DNA of 50,427 nucleotides. Source: Phlegmacium glaucopus (taxonomy: Eukaryota; Basidiomycota; Agaricomycetes; Agaricales; Cortinariaceae). The notes below the pieces were generated by a model. It saw only the letters and a list, made by a program, of their open reading frames with translations. It searched no databases and was not told the DNA's origin. Both the position numbers and the translations under genes were made by a program. Positions 1 through 12,129 of the stretch are shown here, one piece after another; position 1 is the stretch's first letter, and each line of letters opens with the position of its first letter. The stretch is from contig MU130452.1 of assembly GCA_015039465.1 (NCBI GenBank), positions 48,706 through 99,132 on the forward strand. Reading direction: 5' to 3'.

Positions 1-1626
1 GACATAAGGAACCTTGAACACCTCTTCAAAGCCCCTCTTGACCGTGTAGTCTCGTCGAGTAGCCAGTTCCTCAATCTTACGAAAACCATTGGAAACCTCC
101 ATCACAGAGAAATCGGTGGGCCAGGACTTTGTTGAGAGGGGGGCCAAGTTAGCGCCTGCTGTCGTTTCAGGTGATGGCTCTTCTTTGACAAGGCGCTTGA
201 GTTGCTTCCTATAAGACGCGGCTGATATGACAACTGGACTATCAGAGTCACTATCACTGCCATAAATCTCAATCACATCGCTAGATCGAGGTCGCTTCTT
301 CCTGACAGTTGTGGCGCTGGGGTCCTTTGGTGGGGGGTGTGGGGTGGTTGGGATGGTGGGTGCAGAACCATTGACGCGGCGGGTGACATCCTCCTTGCGT
401 TGTGTTGAAGATGATGGTGCGTTCCGAATTTCATCCTGCAGGGTACGCTGGCGGATATATGCACGTTCTCCTGTGACATCCAGTCGGCCCCTGGGAGGTG
501 CAATGACAGGCAACGTGTGTTTGACAAGACTCTTGCAGTCTCGCACATCAACCATCTTGATGAAGACACGGTTGTTCTCAGTCAGCTCGACAACGTGACC
601 ACAATTAACAAGAGTCCACATCCCAAGCGACGTGCGGAAGAGGTTGAGACGGGCAACATTAGCCATGCCAACTTGCGCCAGCACAGCGTTGTTCAAGACC
701 AGGTGAGGCCACGTGAAACCTTCCTGAACCTCAATGACAGTAGGCTCAATATCGTCCTGTGTCCAATCCATGAGCAACTGACTATGCAGGAGTTGGAAGA
801 ACTTACCTGAAGCCACACGTATATGAAGACTGTGTGCTTGGTCTTCTGCAAATTTCCCAACTTCGCCGCATCTTGCTTCCTCTGTGCCTCACGCAAGCTA
901 TGCTCCATGGCCCACCGCTCTGTAAAGACAGGCAGCATGTGAGACGCATGAGTAGGCACCGCTTGGGAGAGTGCCCTGGTTGCAACCGGCATGGCAGGAG
1001 GCTGGGTTATGGCCAGTGGGATATGAATTGGGGAACTATGTAGGCTTGGGTCGATAACAGATGAGAGTGGTGGGTCTGTGAAGGTATGAGTCGAGGTTGA
1101 GGATATCGGTAAGGAGTGTGGGGTAGGGAGGATGGACTCCGGTGGAATATTGCCATGTGACAGGCATCCACCTCGCTCCTTGCAGTGGTGCTTGCAGCGT
1201 TGGTGTGTGCATCCTTTTCGGATGCGTGTCGAGTTGCAACTGCTCGTGAGGCATTTGCCATTGACTAGACTTGAAGTTGCTACTTGGGATGGAGCAGGTG
1301 GCAGGGTGAAGCGCTGAGACAGAGCCAGTGGTGGAGGAAAGAAGTCGACAGGATGGAGTTGACTAGATGAGGGAAGGGTTGGCGAGAGGGACTGTGAGCC
1401 GCAACAGGAGCTTGGGTACCAGCGAAAGAAGTTGCACTGTATTTTCGTGACTGGATGGATCCATTTGTTGCACTGGGACATCATGAGAATTGCCCACCTA
1501 GAGCCCATCAAGTGAGCTACTCACCTTTGCCAGAAGGCGTCCCTGATTCCCATTCACATTCGTCGACACTTGCTGGTATGGAACCTGGCGGCCACAGTTG
1601 GGGCAAACGGGTAGCACAACTTCCAT
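1..1626 (-). CDS. GRF-type zinc-finger protein, partial (runs off left edge)
   Basis: The function is unknown; the architecture suggests a nucleic-acid-binding nuclear protein. The model is exon 1 1626-1525, exon 2 1472-807, exon 3 756 to the window edge, with 52- and 50-nt introns and intact phase throughout. The N-terminus holds CPNC, GNQGR, then a Cys and CNFFRW, which is the C..C..C..C pattern of a GRF zinc finger interrupted by intron 1. A second Cys/His cluster follows (CTHQRCKHHCKERGGC). The third exon starts DDIEPTVIEV and includes VARLNLFRTSLGMWTLV, a low-complexity linker with RKKRPR and a Ser/Asp tract, and a C-terminal WPTDFSVMEVSNGF block. From memory this order matches a family expanded in mushroom genomes, so probably only a few tens of C-terminal residues lie outside the window. 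The start was chosen because it directly precedes the first Cys pair. A link to mobile elements is only inference. Confidence 0.82.
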
Positions 1627-1652
1627 TCCACGGCTATTTCACGGTTGTGAGG

Positions 1653-1992
1653 CTTCTTTCGAGCATTATGAGGGCATATAGAGGTTAGTTGATGTCGAGC
1701 TGAAAGAACACACATTAACTATTAGCTAGTGTCTGTAAACAGCCAATCACTCACCTCGTGAAATGGGAAGAACATACAGTTCAAGGTATTGTGTTATCGC
1801 ACAGGGTTGACGTAGCGATGGACTCCTTTCGAGCATTATGAGGCATAGATGGGTTAGTCGATGTCAAGCTGAAAGAGCATAAATCAACTATCAGGCTAAT
1901 TTCCGTGAACAGCAGAGCACTCACCTTGTGAAACAGAAAGAACGTACGGTTCAAGGTATTGTGATATCGCGCGGGGTTGACTTGGTGATGGA
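1653..1992. repeat. Two-unit tandem repeat, 170-bp period, upstream of the GRF gene
   Basis: Unit 1 (1653-1822) and unit 2 (1823-1992) are diverged direct copies. Both begin CTTTCGAGCATTATGAGG and both contain a CTCACCT(C/T)GTGAAA block that reads as a splice donor on the minus strand. Unit 1 abuts the 5' end of the GRF-finger gene, so the duplication probably copied its 5' leader or a leader exon. Confidence 0.8.
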
Positions 1993-2112
1993 CGTCAGGG
2001 GATGAGCGAGTGCTGTGTGACTTTGAAATTCTCACAGCAAGCTTGGTCAGCATGGGCTCGTATGGCTTGTATGACTCGGACGGCTCGTAAATTCGGATTC
2101 CGGAACTTTCTG

Positions 2113-2631
2113 CCTGTTACGGTTCTGATACCGGGATCCAACAATTGTTGTGAAATATAAACTCCGAAAGGCTGCCGACCATCGGCGCCACACGTGGACG
2201 CGACATGTCAAGATCAGATAAACGAACATCGATAGTTCTGTGTTTTCGCTCTCGTCTCGACGTTCGGGTGCCCATGCCTTTCAGCCCAAGGCCTGGCCTG
2301 AGCAGTCCAGATGGGCCATGACCAACAGCTTGCCCGGCAGCTTCTTGGTTGGGAGGTAGTAATCCATAGGGTGTTAAACCATATAGTACATGAAGTGTGT
2401 GATGCTTTCCACTGCCCTCAGAAGGGCCCGGACTCTGCTCCATAACATGACAGTAACTCAAGGTGAAAAAAATGTATTTGTTCGTTCAAGTTACCTATTT
2501 CCCCTCGAGATAAGCCCCTGCCTTGGATAGGGGCTCTGCGGCACCAAAGGCTGCCGGCATTCAACCGGCACCCTATCGGACTCTGAAATTTCCCAACAAT
2601 TGTTGGATCTCGGTATCACATCCGCAACAGG
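2113..2631. mobile_element. 519-bp element with 55-bp inverted termini (MITE/foldback or LTR-derived)
   Basis: The arms 2113-2167 and 2577-2631 are imperfect reverse complements sharing ATCCAACAATTGTTG and the flanking TGATACC and CCTGTT blocks. Inside each arm the sequence reads TGTTG...CAACA, as LTR ends do, and the outward GGTATCA resembles a primer-binding site of copia-type elements. No clear target-site duplication is visible. The interior has an open frame on the minus strand (2117-2461) with no recognisable domain. Confidence 0.6.
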
Positions 2632-3251
2632 AACCAGGCGTTACATCAGAGTGAACGTCAGCGTGCTACTTCACGCGATCACGACTGGCTAGCGAGGCTA
2701 GCTTGCATCTAAGGCCGGAACACTACCCTAAACCTCGCCATCCTACTTACATCCCTCAAAACATTGGGACCCACGGCAAGCAGGACATACCAACTGCGAA
2801 CGGGAACCTCAACACAATGACCAAAACCTACCAACAGCGGACGGGACCGTTAAAACGGTAACAGGAGGGTGGGACTAATGGGGAAATGGGAACCCAAGTG
2901 CGGTTTCTGCACATATTTCGTCACCATTCCTCTACCGTCGTGCCTAAATTTGATATCCCTAAAACTGTTTGCATGGCTCGATGATCGAAAAAGAGAAGAA
3001 AGAAGAAATCATGTTGATGAGTACTCACGGTATTGGCTCCTATTTATCAGTGAGCGTAGATGAGGTAGAAGTAGTTCATTAAATAAGACAACCGACTTTC
3101 GACTGTTTACTGTTTATGTCGTATCTATATGATTCTAAATTCTATGCTACTGCCTTTGGAGTCTGGACTTGATGGTATCAAATATATCTATGGGCTATAT
3201 ATATGTTGTTCATCTCTCTACAATATCGATAATATCGCTATCGTTATCTTG
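2632..3251. other. Intergenic, nothing recognised
   Basis: Short open frames only, with no family motif or consistent splice structure on either strand. The right part is the 3' flank of seven-TM copy A and resembles the 3' flank of copy B near 7.7 kb. Confidence 0.6.
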
Positions 3252-4460
3252 TCAGGCACTAATATCATCCCCTCTTCTTCGTTGGTTCACAATACTGATA
3301 CTTCCCGTTTCCGGAATTGAATTCGGATGGTCAGATACCAAACACGAGGTCTCGAGACTATCGTCTGGCATGAATTTCCCATCGAAGAAGAACAATTTCA
3401 TTGAGACCGACGCCAGGACGATTGTAGGTGTTATACCCTAGGCACGTGTTGTCAGTAAAATAGAAAGTAGTAATGATCGATGTTGGAATCACATTAAGCA
3501 TTTGGTGGATACCATTAGTGAGTCCGGACATTATGACGGTAGCATCCGTCCGCACAATGGAAGCCACGATCTGAACCAATTGGATAGAAAACAATATCAT
3601 GTCAGATTCGATTAGTATCAAAATGATAGACAAAAATTTTCTCCCGCCACCGGCACCCAAAGTTTGGTCGTCCAAAATGGGCTTGATCACCCGGTACACC
3701 CTGAAGATCCTGAACACGATTAAACCCGTCACTAGAGCATTCACGGTTATGGGCATGAAAAGAGACGTCAGTGCCAGCGGATTATTCCAGTAAGGAGCCG
3801 CGAGTGATGAAAGGGACAGTGAGCTTCTAACCACTATCCAGGTAGCTAGAACTAGAGGCAATAAATCAAAATCAGGCAGTCAAGGAAGAAAGGTTGAACT
3901 GACCTAAGTATGTGACTGCTAATATTGAGGGAATCATCACGACACGGATATTGCGATCCCACACAATCCAGCAACGGTAGATCTTTGAAGATTTGAATGA
4001 ACAGAACAAATGATAGGCCATGGTTTATGCGTACCAGGATAGATTGAGAAATGAAGTTGCAGCAAGCAATTACTATGTCTTGAATAATACCAACGAATAA
4101 TAACATTTGTGATGGATGACTGAAGTTTAACTGCACAATTGAAAATGTAAAAATGATTTTTAATGTTACTGAAGCGATTGTGACTTACCTCCAGGATGAA
4201 GGCTGTTATATGAAGAACAAGGATGGCCACAGATAAAACATATAGAGCACCCAGAAGATAGAAAAGGATATTTTTTGTCATGTCGGCGCCTTTTTTGGAT
4301 GCCTGGTCTTGTAAATACATGGCAAATATGCCGGAGTAGAGTCCTGTGCCAGGATAATATTACGCTTCTTTAAAAGGGATTGTGGAAAAAATGTCTTACC
4401 GTAGAAGAAGCCCTCGAGCCATAGCCCAATGACAAAATACTCGCTAATATTGAGGTTCAT
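3252..4460 (-). CDS. Seven-transmembrane protein, copy A (intact, 309 aa)
   Basis: This is a putative plasma-membrane receptor-like protein of unknown ligand. Six exons fit in phase: 4460-4400, 4343-4189, 4130-4035, 3982-3904, 3845-3493, 3437-3252; introns are 52-58 nt. Seven hydrophobic spans follow in order, beginning FVIGLWLEGFFYG and including ILFYLLGALYVLSVA and VNALVTGLIVFRIFRVY. Other landmarks are the short IYRCWIVW motif after span 3 and ITPTIVLASVSM at span 7, then a hydrophilic tail. The last exon is read in a different frame from the long ORF there: splicing at AAT/GTGATT to CTAG/GGT restores the family motif. A minus-strand TATATAAAG lies 34 nt upstream of the ATG. The family is one I recall as multi-copy in mushroom genomes and without a known function. 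Copies B and C here are degraded. Confidence 0.88.
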
Positions 4461-4493
4461 GACGTGTCTGTTTTCAATGGTCCATTCTACTTG

Positions 4494-4502
4494 CTTTATA
4501 TA
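4494..4502 (-). promoter_or_regulatory. TATA box of seven-TM copy A
   Basis: TATATAAAG read on the minus strand, 34 nt before the start codon. The same motif precedes copy B (9073-9081) and copy C (46064-46072) at 37 and 53 nt. Confidence 0.6.
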
Positions 4503-5280
4503 TGAGTCTCCGCGACGCGACATTAACAGACTGTCTGTCATGATTTCCGGTCAGGTAGGAGGGATGTGTGCCACATCGCCATGTGTACATAGTAACTCAT
4601 TTGAGGGAGAAAATGATTATCCAATTGTCATATTTTGGCCAGCCTGATGGTAATGAGTTTTCCAAGGCAAGTAGCCTGGCATTCGTACAGCCTTTGAATC
4701 TAAAACGCTAGCGTCACCAAGGAATGCTCTGGGGACTTGGGAAAGATACATCACTTTGTTCTCTGGTGTACAATCTAGCTATATTGTATAAATAAAATAT
4801 CATTAGTGATTTTGATGACGAATGATGTGACAAGAAATATTTCATGAATACCTTTATCGAAATTGTTGTTTGAATTTATTTTACCTACCTTCAAGAATGT
4901 GGATGTGGTTGAGTTGTCGTATTCGCTGCTAAGGGCCCACATTTGTACATGTTTGCTTCACGAAAAGCTTCGTGCATCAACGTCTGTCGTATCTTTAGTG
5001 GGCCCTGCATGATAGCATTATTCGTAACAGGGGCCTTAGACTTTTGTATGTAAGGTTTTGGTTTTGCGCAAGGTTTATGGGTGGGTTCAGGACCAGCAAT
5101 CAGTACAAACAAAATTCCCACCTACTCCGATAATGCATATTGGGGTCCCCGGGCCTATGCATTGTGCAACCCATTTCCCTGCGTCCCATGGTGGTTCCGA
5201 CGCCAGACCTATGCATTAATAGATTTATGCATCATGACATTATGAATTATGAAAACTTGTATTTTTTATTATCTAGGTAC
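4503..5280. other. Intergenic upstream of seven-TM copy A
   Basis: Up to about 4760 this is homologous to the upstream flank of copy B, so the duplication includes the promoter. The rest is AT-rich with no convincing gene. Confidence 0.6.
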
Positions 5281-5287
5281 TAAAACG

Positions 5288-5740
5288 ACAACTCCTGAAG
5301 ACAAAAGACAACGAACGACGAGGACAAACAGCACCACCACCCATATCACCAGCATCACCACCGTTATTATCTTGCCACATCACTGATTCACCACACCGCT
5401 GACTAGGGAACAACAAGACCACAGTAGTTGATGACTACAACAACGACGTTGATGAATGCAATGACGACGTCAACGACCGCAACAATGACATTGACAGCTG
5501 CACGATGACATCAACAACTGAAACGACTGCGATGACTGCGATGATGACATCAATGACTGCGATGACGACGTCAATGACTGCGATTATGACTCAATGTCGA
5601 CAACAACGTTGACGACTGCAACAGCAATGTTGATGACTGCAACAACGGCAACGACAACTGTAATAACTGCAACAACGATGATGACTGCAATGAATTATGA
5701 TGACAACGATGACTGCAGCGACATCTACACCCATTTGGAG
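5288..5740. repeat. Low-complexity GAC/CAA/ATG trinucleotide-rich block
   Basis: A degenerate mini-satellite made of short words such as GATGACGACGTCAATGACTG and AACAACG in variable order, without a single fixed period. It encodes no sustained open frame with domain character. Multiple TGACGTCA-like words arise from the repeat itself. Confidence 0.75.
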
Positions 5741-6960
5741 CCACCACAGCCCATTTAACCTCACAATGAGGATGATAGGTATCATAGGTTATTTATTTCA
5801 TTTTAATAGACTACAAATGATTTTTGTAGGCTATGACGAGTTGATCCTTGCTGGGGGCATTTTTAATACACTATGATGATGCTGGGGCGGGTATGATGGG
5901 GATGAAGTTATTAAATCCTAACTCTTCCATCTCAAGTTTATGTAAATCTCGAAACCATGATTTCTAACCCTGGTACTCGCCTATACCGAGTCAAATACAA
6001 GTGTATGCAAGAGCCATCGTTAAATCTGCACACCATTTGTATGGTTAAAAAAACAGACAACTTGGATGCGGTATCAGAGGCGAGGTGGTAGCAAAATCGA
6101 TAATGCTTACATAGGATATACGCCCTAGTCATATGACTGTGGGTCCTCATAATCAACCCACCACCTTGGCCGCTTCCCCAAAATTTCCGACAAGTGATCT
6201 ACCTTCGCCTGACTGGGCCGTCTCGGGAACGACGGGCGCTCATTACTGAAAATCGATACAAGAAGCACCCTAGTCTCTCAAACTCGACCTGGTATTGTGA
6301 CTCTGCCTGCGGGAGCCTAAGGGTCTTCGAAAGCTGACTCATAAGCAAGCCTTTTTATGCCTGAGTGGGCTCTGAGTAAGTGCATCGCAGCACCGAACTT
6401 TGCGGCATCATCGTACTTTTCGATACCTTCCCAGTGTTTGTTGGAATAATCGATGGGCCAATCTATAGAAAGTCATAACCGTAGAAGCAAACGCGGCCAC
6501 CAGTGTTGAGATCGGAAGGGCTACTTGAAATTTTTTAGACTGCGCAGCATTGAGCTGATTCAAGGTATCAGTTAATATCCAACGAATAACGATGCGAATG
6601 ATGACCTTAAGATTGTCGAATGATCTCGACAGCGACTCAGACATGGATAATTATACATTAGTGGTGGCAGGCGGTTTATGTTCAAGAAGCGGAGTTGAAA
6701 TGTGGGTGGCACTGGCGTTGTTACATTACCAAACTCATGATGCCTCTTACTTACTCTTGCATCTAAGCCGGAAAACTACTGGATCTTGAACCTTGCCATT
6801 TCTGAAGCGGGGGATTATTCTCGAGCGGCTCCATGGTATAGGCCTTGGAAGGTGGTTTTACAAGAGTTGTTTCAAGGGATTTGCCTGAAGGGCCGGGCTT
6901 CGCCCACCCACCCACAGTAAGTGAAATAGAGGGAAGTCGCCCTAGTTCACAATATTCAAA
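5741..6960. other. Intergenic with one unplaced open frame
   Basis: The only notable open frame is 6408-6644 on the minus strand (78 codons), with a weakly hydrophobic middle (LPISTLVAAFASTVM). I do not recognise it and found no flanking exons. It may be a membrane-gene remnant or chance. Confidence 0.45.
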
Positions 6961-6961
6961 T

Positions 6962-7677
6962 AGACACACCCGATTCCGATTCGGAAGAGGAGTCAGATGA
7001 AAAACTTGATGATCAGGAAGCCTCTATTAATTACTGCCTGCGAATTAGCCCCGTATAACAGGTGGAATTGCCTCGACGATCCGCGGCACCTAGTCCCGAA
7101 GTTTTCAAAGGATATCGTGCAGATCTCCTACAGACTTCCCAAAAGCGACTCACACCTGGTCAGAAAAAAAAAAGAGACCAAAAGGAACCGTTCTATCCGG
7201 GTTCCAGATTTCGTCCAGCAGCTCTCCAGCTCCTTTTTCAGAATTAAAGCAGAAATGCTAGGTCTAATTCTTGATAATTCTCCGAAAGGTAGGACCCACC
7301 TTCTACTGATCGTGGAGGTGGGAGAGAGACTCATTCCTCCTATCGGCTATACCACCTTTCCATGGTGTTCGAACAGCAAGCCCACCATGCTTTTGAAACT
7401 TACCCGGAAGTCAATGCGTTTGGTGCGTTCGTCGCACTAGGTGGATTATTGGACTTACAGAGAGTATTATCGGGAAGATTTGAGACCATATCCCATTCGA
7501 TCCAAACATTTAGATTCCACCTTCGACTCAGAGGAACCACCACCACCACCGTCGAACTTATCTAGACGTTGATAGATTATTCGGCAAGAAGGGCTTTGCA
7601 CGCCATCAAGAAGCTAAATCGGATGAAGCTTTGCTCGCCCTTCCTCAGCCTCGTCAGCGCGTCTCACATCCTTAAAT
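6962..7677 (+). pseudogene. Degenerate coding remnant in three frames
   Basis: Protein-like pieces occur successively in different frames: an acidic stretch SDSEEESDEKLDDQEAS, then VFKGYRADLLQTSQKRLTPG (7060-7245), a piece around HHAFETYPEVNAFGAFVALG (about 7360-7530), one with REYYREDLRPYPIRSKHLDS, and a last piece LFGKKGFARHQEAKSDEALL that ends at a stop near 7675. The changes of frame lack good splice sites. It is best read as a decayed gene of unknown family. Confidence 0.45.
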
Positions 7678-7758
7678 TGTACGTATATTTATGTCCTTTG
7701 ATTCCTGCATCGCACTTCTATGTTACTTTGCGTCTGGACTTGATGGTATCAAACGTAT

Positions 7759-9036
7759 TTATGGGCTATATATATTCATCTCCACAATATCGATATCGTC
7801 TTGTTGGACACCGATACCACCTCTTCTTTGTGGGTGGACGATACTGATACTTGCCGTTTCCAGAATTGAATTCGGATGGCCAGAGTCAGAGACGAAACAC
7901 AATGTCTCGATACTAGTTTCTGGCATGGATTTCTTCTCATCGTAGAAGAACAATTTCATTGAGACCGGTGCCAGGACGATTGTAGGTGTTATACCCTAGA
8001 CAGATCCGTGTTGTCAGTGAAGTAGAAAGTAGTGATGGCCAATATTGTAATCACATTAAGCATTAGGCAAATGCCATTAGTGATATCAAGTGTTGCGGTG
8101 GTAGCACCCGTCAACACAATGGCAGCCACGATCCGAACCACTTGGATAGAAAACAATACCATGCCAGTTTCGATTAGTATCAATATGATAGACCGAAATC
8201 TTCTCTCGCCACCGGCGCTCAAACTTTGGCCGTCCAAGGTGATGTTGGCTCCCCCGTACACCCTGAACACCCTGAACACGATTAAGCCCGTCACAAGAGC
8301 ATTCACGATCATGGGCATGGCGAGACCTGTCAGCACCAGCGGATACCTAGTGAGGAGTGGCAAGGTGGTCTGTTGATAAAATGTAGGATGAGCTGCTAAC
8401 CACTATCGAGGTAACTAGAGGCAATAAATTGGAATCAGCCAGTCAGAAGAAAGGTTGACTGACGTAAGAATGTGAATGCTAATATTGAAAGAATCATCAC
8501 GACACGGATATTGCGACCCCACACAATCCAGCAACGGTAGATCTTTTGGGGGTTTGAATGAATAAAACAAATGATAGGCCATAGTTTATGCGTACTAGGA
8601 TAGATTGAGAAATGAAGGTTAAAGAAATCGGTTGCTACGTCTTGAATAATACCAACGCGTAACAACAAGTCCATCGTCTGACTGAACTTGAACTGGACAG
8701 CTGGAAGGGTAAAAAACGATTATTGACATTACCAACGGGATTGTTACTTACCGGTATGATGAACGCTGTTATATCAAGAGCAAAGACCACAACAGATAAA
8801 ACATATAGAGTACACAGGGGATAGAAAAGAATATTTTTTGCCCTGTCAGCGCATTTTTTTGACGCCCGGTCTTGTAAATACATGGCAAATAGGGCGGAAT
8901 AGAGTCCTGTACCGGGATTATATTACACTTCTTTAGAAGGGGGTTGTGGAAAAGGTGTCTTACCGTAGAAGAAGCCTTCAAGACATATTCCAATGGTGAG
9001 GTGTTCTACTTCCGAGAGTAATACATTGAAGCTCAT
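7759..9036 (-). pseudogene. Seven-transmembrane protein, copy B (frameshifted)
   Basis: This is a paralogue of copy A with the same exon layout: 9036-8964, 8906-8752, exons 3-4 around 8690-8465, exon 5 8414-8055, exon 6 7995-7759. Exons 1, 2, most of 5, and 6 read well (LEGFFYG, KNILFYPLCTLYVLS, NALVTGLIVFRVFRVY, ITPTIVLAPVSM). Exon 3 has one extra base near 8617 relative to A. Its intron is 53 nt rather than 52, so reading straight through it keeps the frame into IYRCWIVWG. Exon 5 is 360 nt against 353 in A, which leaves a further shift just after its start. Unless unusual splicing repairs this, the gene is broken. The 3' ends of A and B are also homologous (ATATATAGCCCATA near both). Confidence 0.8.
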
Positions 9037-9279
9037 GACATCGCATCTGTTTTAATGGCAAATTGTACATTGCTTTATATATGAGTCTTGGCGACGTGAT
9101 ATTAAAAAAACTGTCGCTCTCGTGGTCAGATTTTTGGGCAGGTAGCAATGTGTACATCGTCATGTATACATACAACTGTCATAGTTTGGCTCACCTGATG
9201 ATAATGAGTTGCAAGTTAGCGTGGCATCCGTGTACGCTTTGAATCTCTACAAGGCTGGCGTCATCAAGGAATGCTCCGG

Positions 9280-9350
9280 CACTGCTGCGGTCGGACTATT
9301 TTAGATCCAAATGTGTTTTTCTAATACAAAATGTCACCACCGCAGCAGTG
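9280..9350. mobile_element. 71-bp miniature inverted-repeat insertion
   Basis: Perfect 12-bp inverted termini CACTGCTGCGGT at 9280-9291 and 9339-9350. The paralogous flank of copy A (about 4715-4745) lacks the insert: GGAATGCTCTGGGGACTTGGGAAAG there corresponds to AATGCTCCGG, the 71-bp insert, then TGGGAAAG here. Confidence 0.65.
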
Positions 9351-11844
9351 TGGGAAAGATGTGACGTTGAAATCTGTCAGTGTTTAGATCATTTATTCCA
9401 ATCTACATGACAGTAGAAAGATGATCATGATGACTACCTTGCTGTAAAGCAAGGTTTCTGCAGGGTCTAAGTGAGTTGAGGCTGAAAGATGTAACATATA
9501 TGTTCCTACTTCTGCATCCGGGTCTTCAGAAGATATCCAGGTCTTCGTCTTTCTAGGTCTCTGTCGTCGGCGTTCTTTCGTCTTCCTCGCTATGAACCAT
9601 ATCCACATCTGGAGAAACGATCAACGACTGAACGCATCTGTACTATGAGGTGCTTACCCCGCCCTCCTTCCACCCCATCCACTTCTAATGATATATGGTT
9701 TACCAATTGGGACCATACTTTTGTTGCGTGTGTACCTGATACACTGCGAGAGGGTTAGTCTGAGTTTTAAGGGAGCGCCGGAAAACTATAGTGGAAAGAG
9801 GCGCAAATGATTGCAATGGGCGTAAAGACACTCGCTAGGCAGCGGTGGGAATCGTATTCTGAAAGGACATGCTAGGAGTAAACTTGGCGCCCATAGCTAT
9901 ATTCTTGGGATATTGACTTGCTTTGCTTGTACAGTTATCACGGATATTAAAAAAATTTCAGCGCTAGAAAGGAAAAAGGGCCTGAGGTGATTAGAATGGA
10001 ATGCGGAAAATGTAATTGTTGATCCACCAACTGGACCTGTGGGTGATCCTATTGATTGGACGCGAAACAACCGTGCAAGCGTTCCGTTGAATAGGCCTAA
10101 CAGTTCCTTTTCTCTCTTAATCATCCAACCCCAAATCCTTCATCGATATCTTCATCCCTATCATACAGCTTCCTTTCCCCTTTCGAAAAATTGCAACATT
10201 CAACTTAGAGTGATCTTCTTGCCTTTTTAGATATGTATTTCATTTATAGGAACTGTAAACAGTACAGTCATAGCATGCTGGAGTTGCGGCAGTTTCCTCG
10301 AACCTAGAACCTGGTAGAAAGGCTGATATGTAGTGGTCACAAGGATACAAGGAACTTGAACGCGATCGGTCACGTTTGGGTGATTGTGTGACAAATGCGA
10401 AAGCCACACGGCCTCGTCAGAATGTCATTGGGCAAATATCCAAAGGTTTGCTAACACCATTATCCAAAGACTCTTATCAATCGGAAAAAACTGGTCCAAC
10501 ATTGGGTATCAACGAAAGCGATCAAGGTTGAACCGAGACAGGCTCTTCTTGATTTCTGACCAACGTGGTTGAATCTATATCTTTCTCGTGAGTTTGAGAG
10601 TCGTCAACGTCGTACTATGGAGACTTATTTATTACTTAGCATGGACCATCCTTTTTTTTTTGAAAACGAAGAAGTTGCTTCTTACGCTATCGTTGCTCTT
10701 ATCGGTTCGAGATCGGAATAAGTATTGACCAACGCATGACGCATATGGATGAATGGCAGGGAGAAAAAAGGGCTGGTAAGTCGAATTCGCATGATTCAAA
10801 TAGGTTTTCGAAGCGATGATTCGTTTATTAGTTCAATAGCTTCAATCCAACCCGAAGGCGTGAACAATTCCTGTTGTAAGTAACTACGAACTTTTGTAAT
10901 CGAATCAGCCGCCATGACAACTATCTTTTCTATTCAGTTTGAACTCAACGTGCGACCGCATGGAATCGTTGCTCGCCAAGGGAGGGAATTCAATGCAGCG
11001 CTGACACAAAGAACTGCGGACGGGAAATAGGGGCGGAGTCTATTTGAACTTCGGCGCTTCATCTTTTAAATACAAACTGAACGGTGAGTTTTCGTCCTCG
11101 TATAACATAACTTATTCATCGCTAGATGACCTTCGTCCATACCTGTTTTTCATCACTCTTTCCTTCCATCATTACAACGTCATCGAATGCATCTATTTTG
11201 TGCAAGCTCCAAGGCACCGAATTACAGTCCCAGTAAGCGTTGAAACGTTGACAAAAGACTATTTAAAGATTTACTTACAACGTCGACCCTGGGGTACCGC
11301 CAATAAGTCAGTCATAAGGATAGATCAACTCGGAGCTCGCTGTCACTGGAGTGCCTGTTATTGTAAGTAATATGAAAAGCTTTGCTTCTTTTGTTGACAG
11401 TTCGACCTGAGATGACAACGTGAGACCGCGCGCTCATGATGGAGTGATGGCTCATGAGGAATTTACTCCAAGCTCACGCTTCATCTGACATTCTCCATGA
11501 TGATCTTAGCAACTGGCATATGTGGCATTGTGGTAAGAATGCCACGCCAATGGCGTGGGGTACGTGGCTACATCGTCATGAGCGTGGGGTACGTGGATAC
11601 ATCGTCATGATCATGGGGAAAGAAAGTGATGATGTTCTAATAAAGTCAGGCCTGGTCAGGCTTAGGGGTGTCGGTCTATATTTGAAACGGCGGCCATCGT
11701 ACCTCAGACTACCTCAGAGTACTTGTATCAACATGTATCATGATATTGATAACGATATCACTGAGGTTTGTATTTGTAGACTTGATTAGTAAGCTATTTA
11801 TGTACCGAGTGATCCGAGTCGAATCCTGATCTCGACTAATCGCA
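9351..11844. other. Gene-poor 2.5-kb stretch
   Basis: I see no gene I can support. Open frames such as 11044-11370 (+) and 9393-9608 (-) show no domain or matching splice partners. The right end (from about 11845) begins the flank of the CipC duplication. Confidence 0.55.
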
Positions 11845-11862
11845 TGAGTACCCTCCCAGAAA
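11845..11862. repeat. 18-bp direct repeat, left flank of CipC copy 1 duplication
   Basis: TGAGTACCCTCCCAGAAA. An identical 18-mer lies at 13075-13092, immediately outside the other end of the duplicated segment. It is absent next to the copy 2 segment. Confidence 0.85.
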
Positions 11863-12038
11863 CTCGATATTGATAAGTTATTGTTTTACACTCTGGCCTG
11901 GTTGGTTTGGTTAACCTTGCCATCAATCGATAGAATTCTGATCAGTCCAGTAAGCCCCAGTCTTCCCGCCCCAAATTTTATTTTTAGACCCTTTGTCACG
12001 TGTGCAGCTCTATACAGCTGTAGGTGTAATGGATATCC

Positions 12039-12045
12039 TATAAAA
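12039..12045 (+). promoter_or_regulatory. TATA box, CipC copy 1
   Basis: TATAAAA 85 nt before the ATG. The equivalents are 14526-14532 (copy 2) and 16487-16492 (copy 3). Confidence 0.55.
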
Positions 12046-12129
12046 TCACAGTGTGATTTTAGTAGTTCACGATATCTTCGATACCAGTCTTTCTCTCTTA
12101 AAACTTTTTGGTACATATACATCAACACT

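Noticed and set aside
9393..9608. Minus-strand basic frame (RKTKERRRQRPRKTK)
   Set aside because: Low-complexity composition and no supporting exon or motif.
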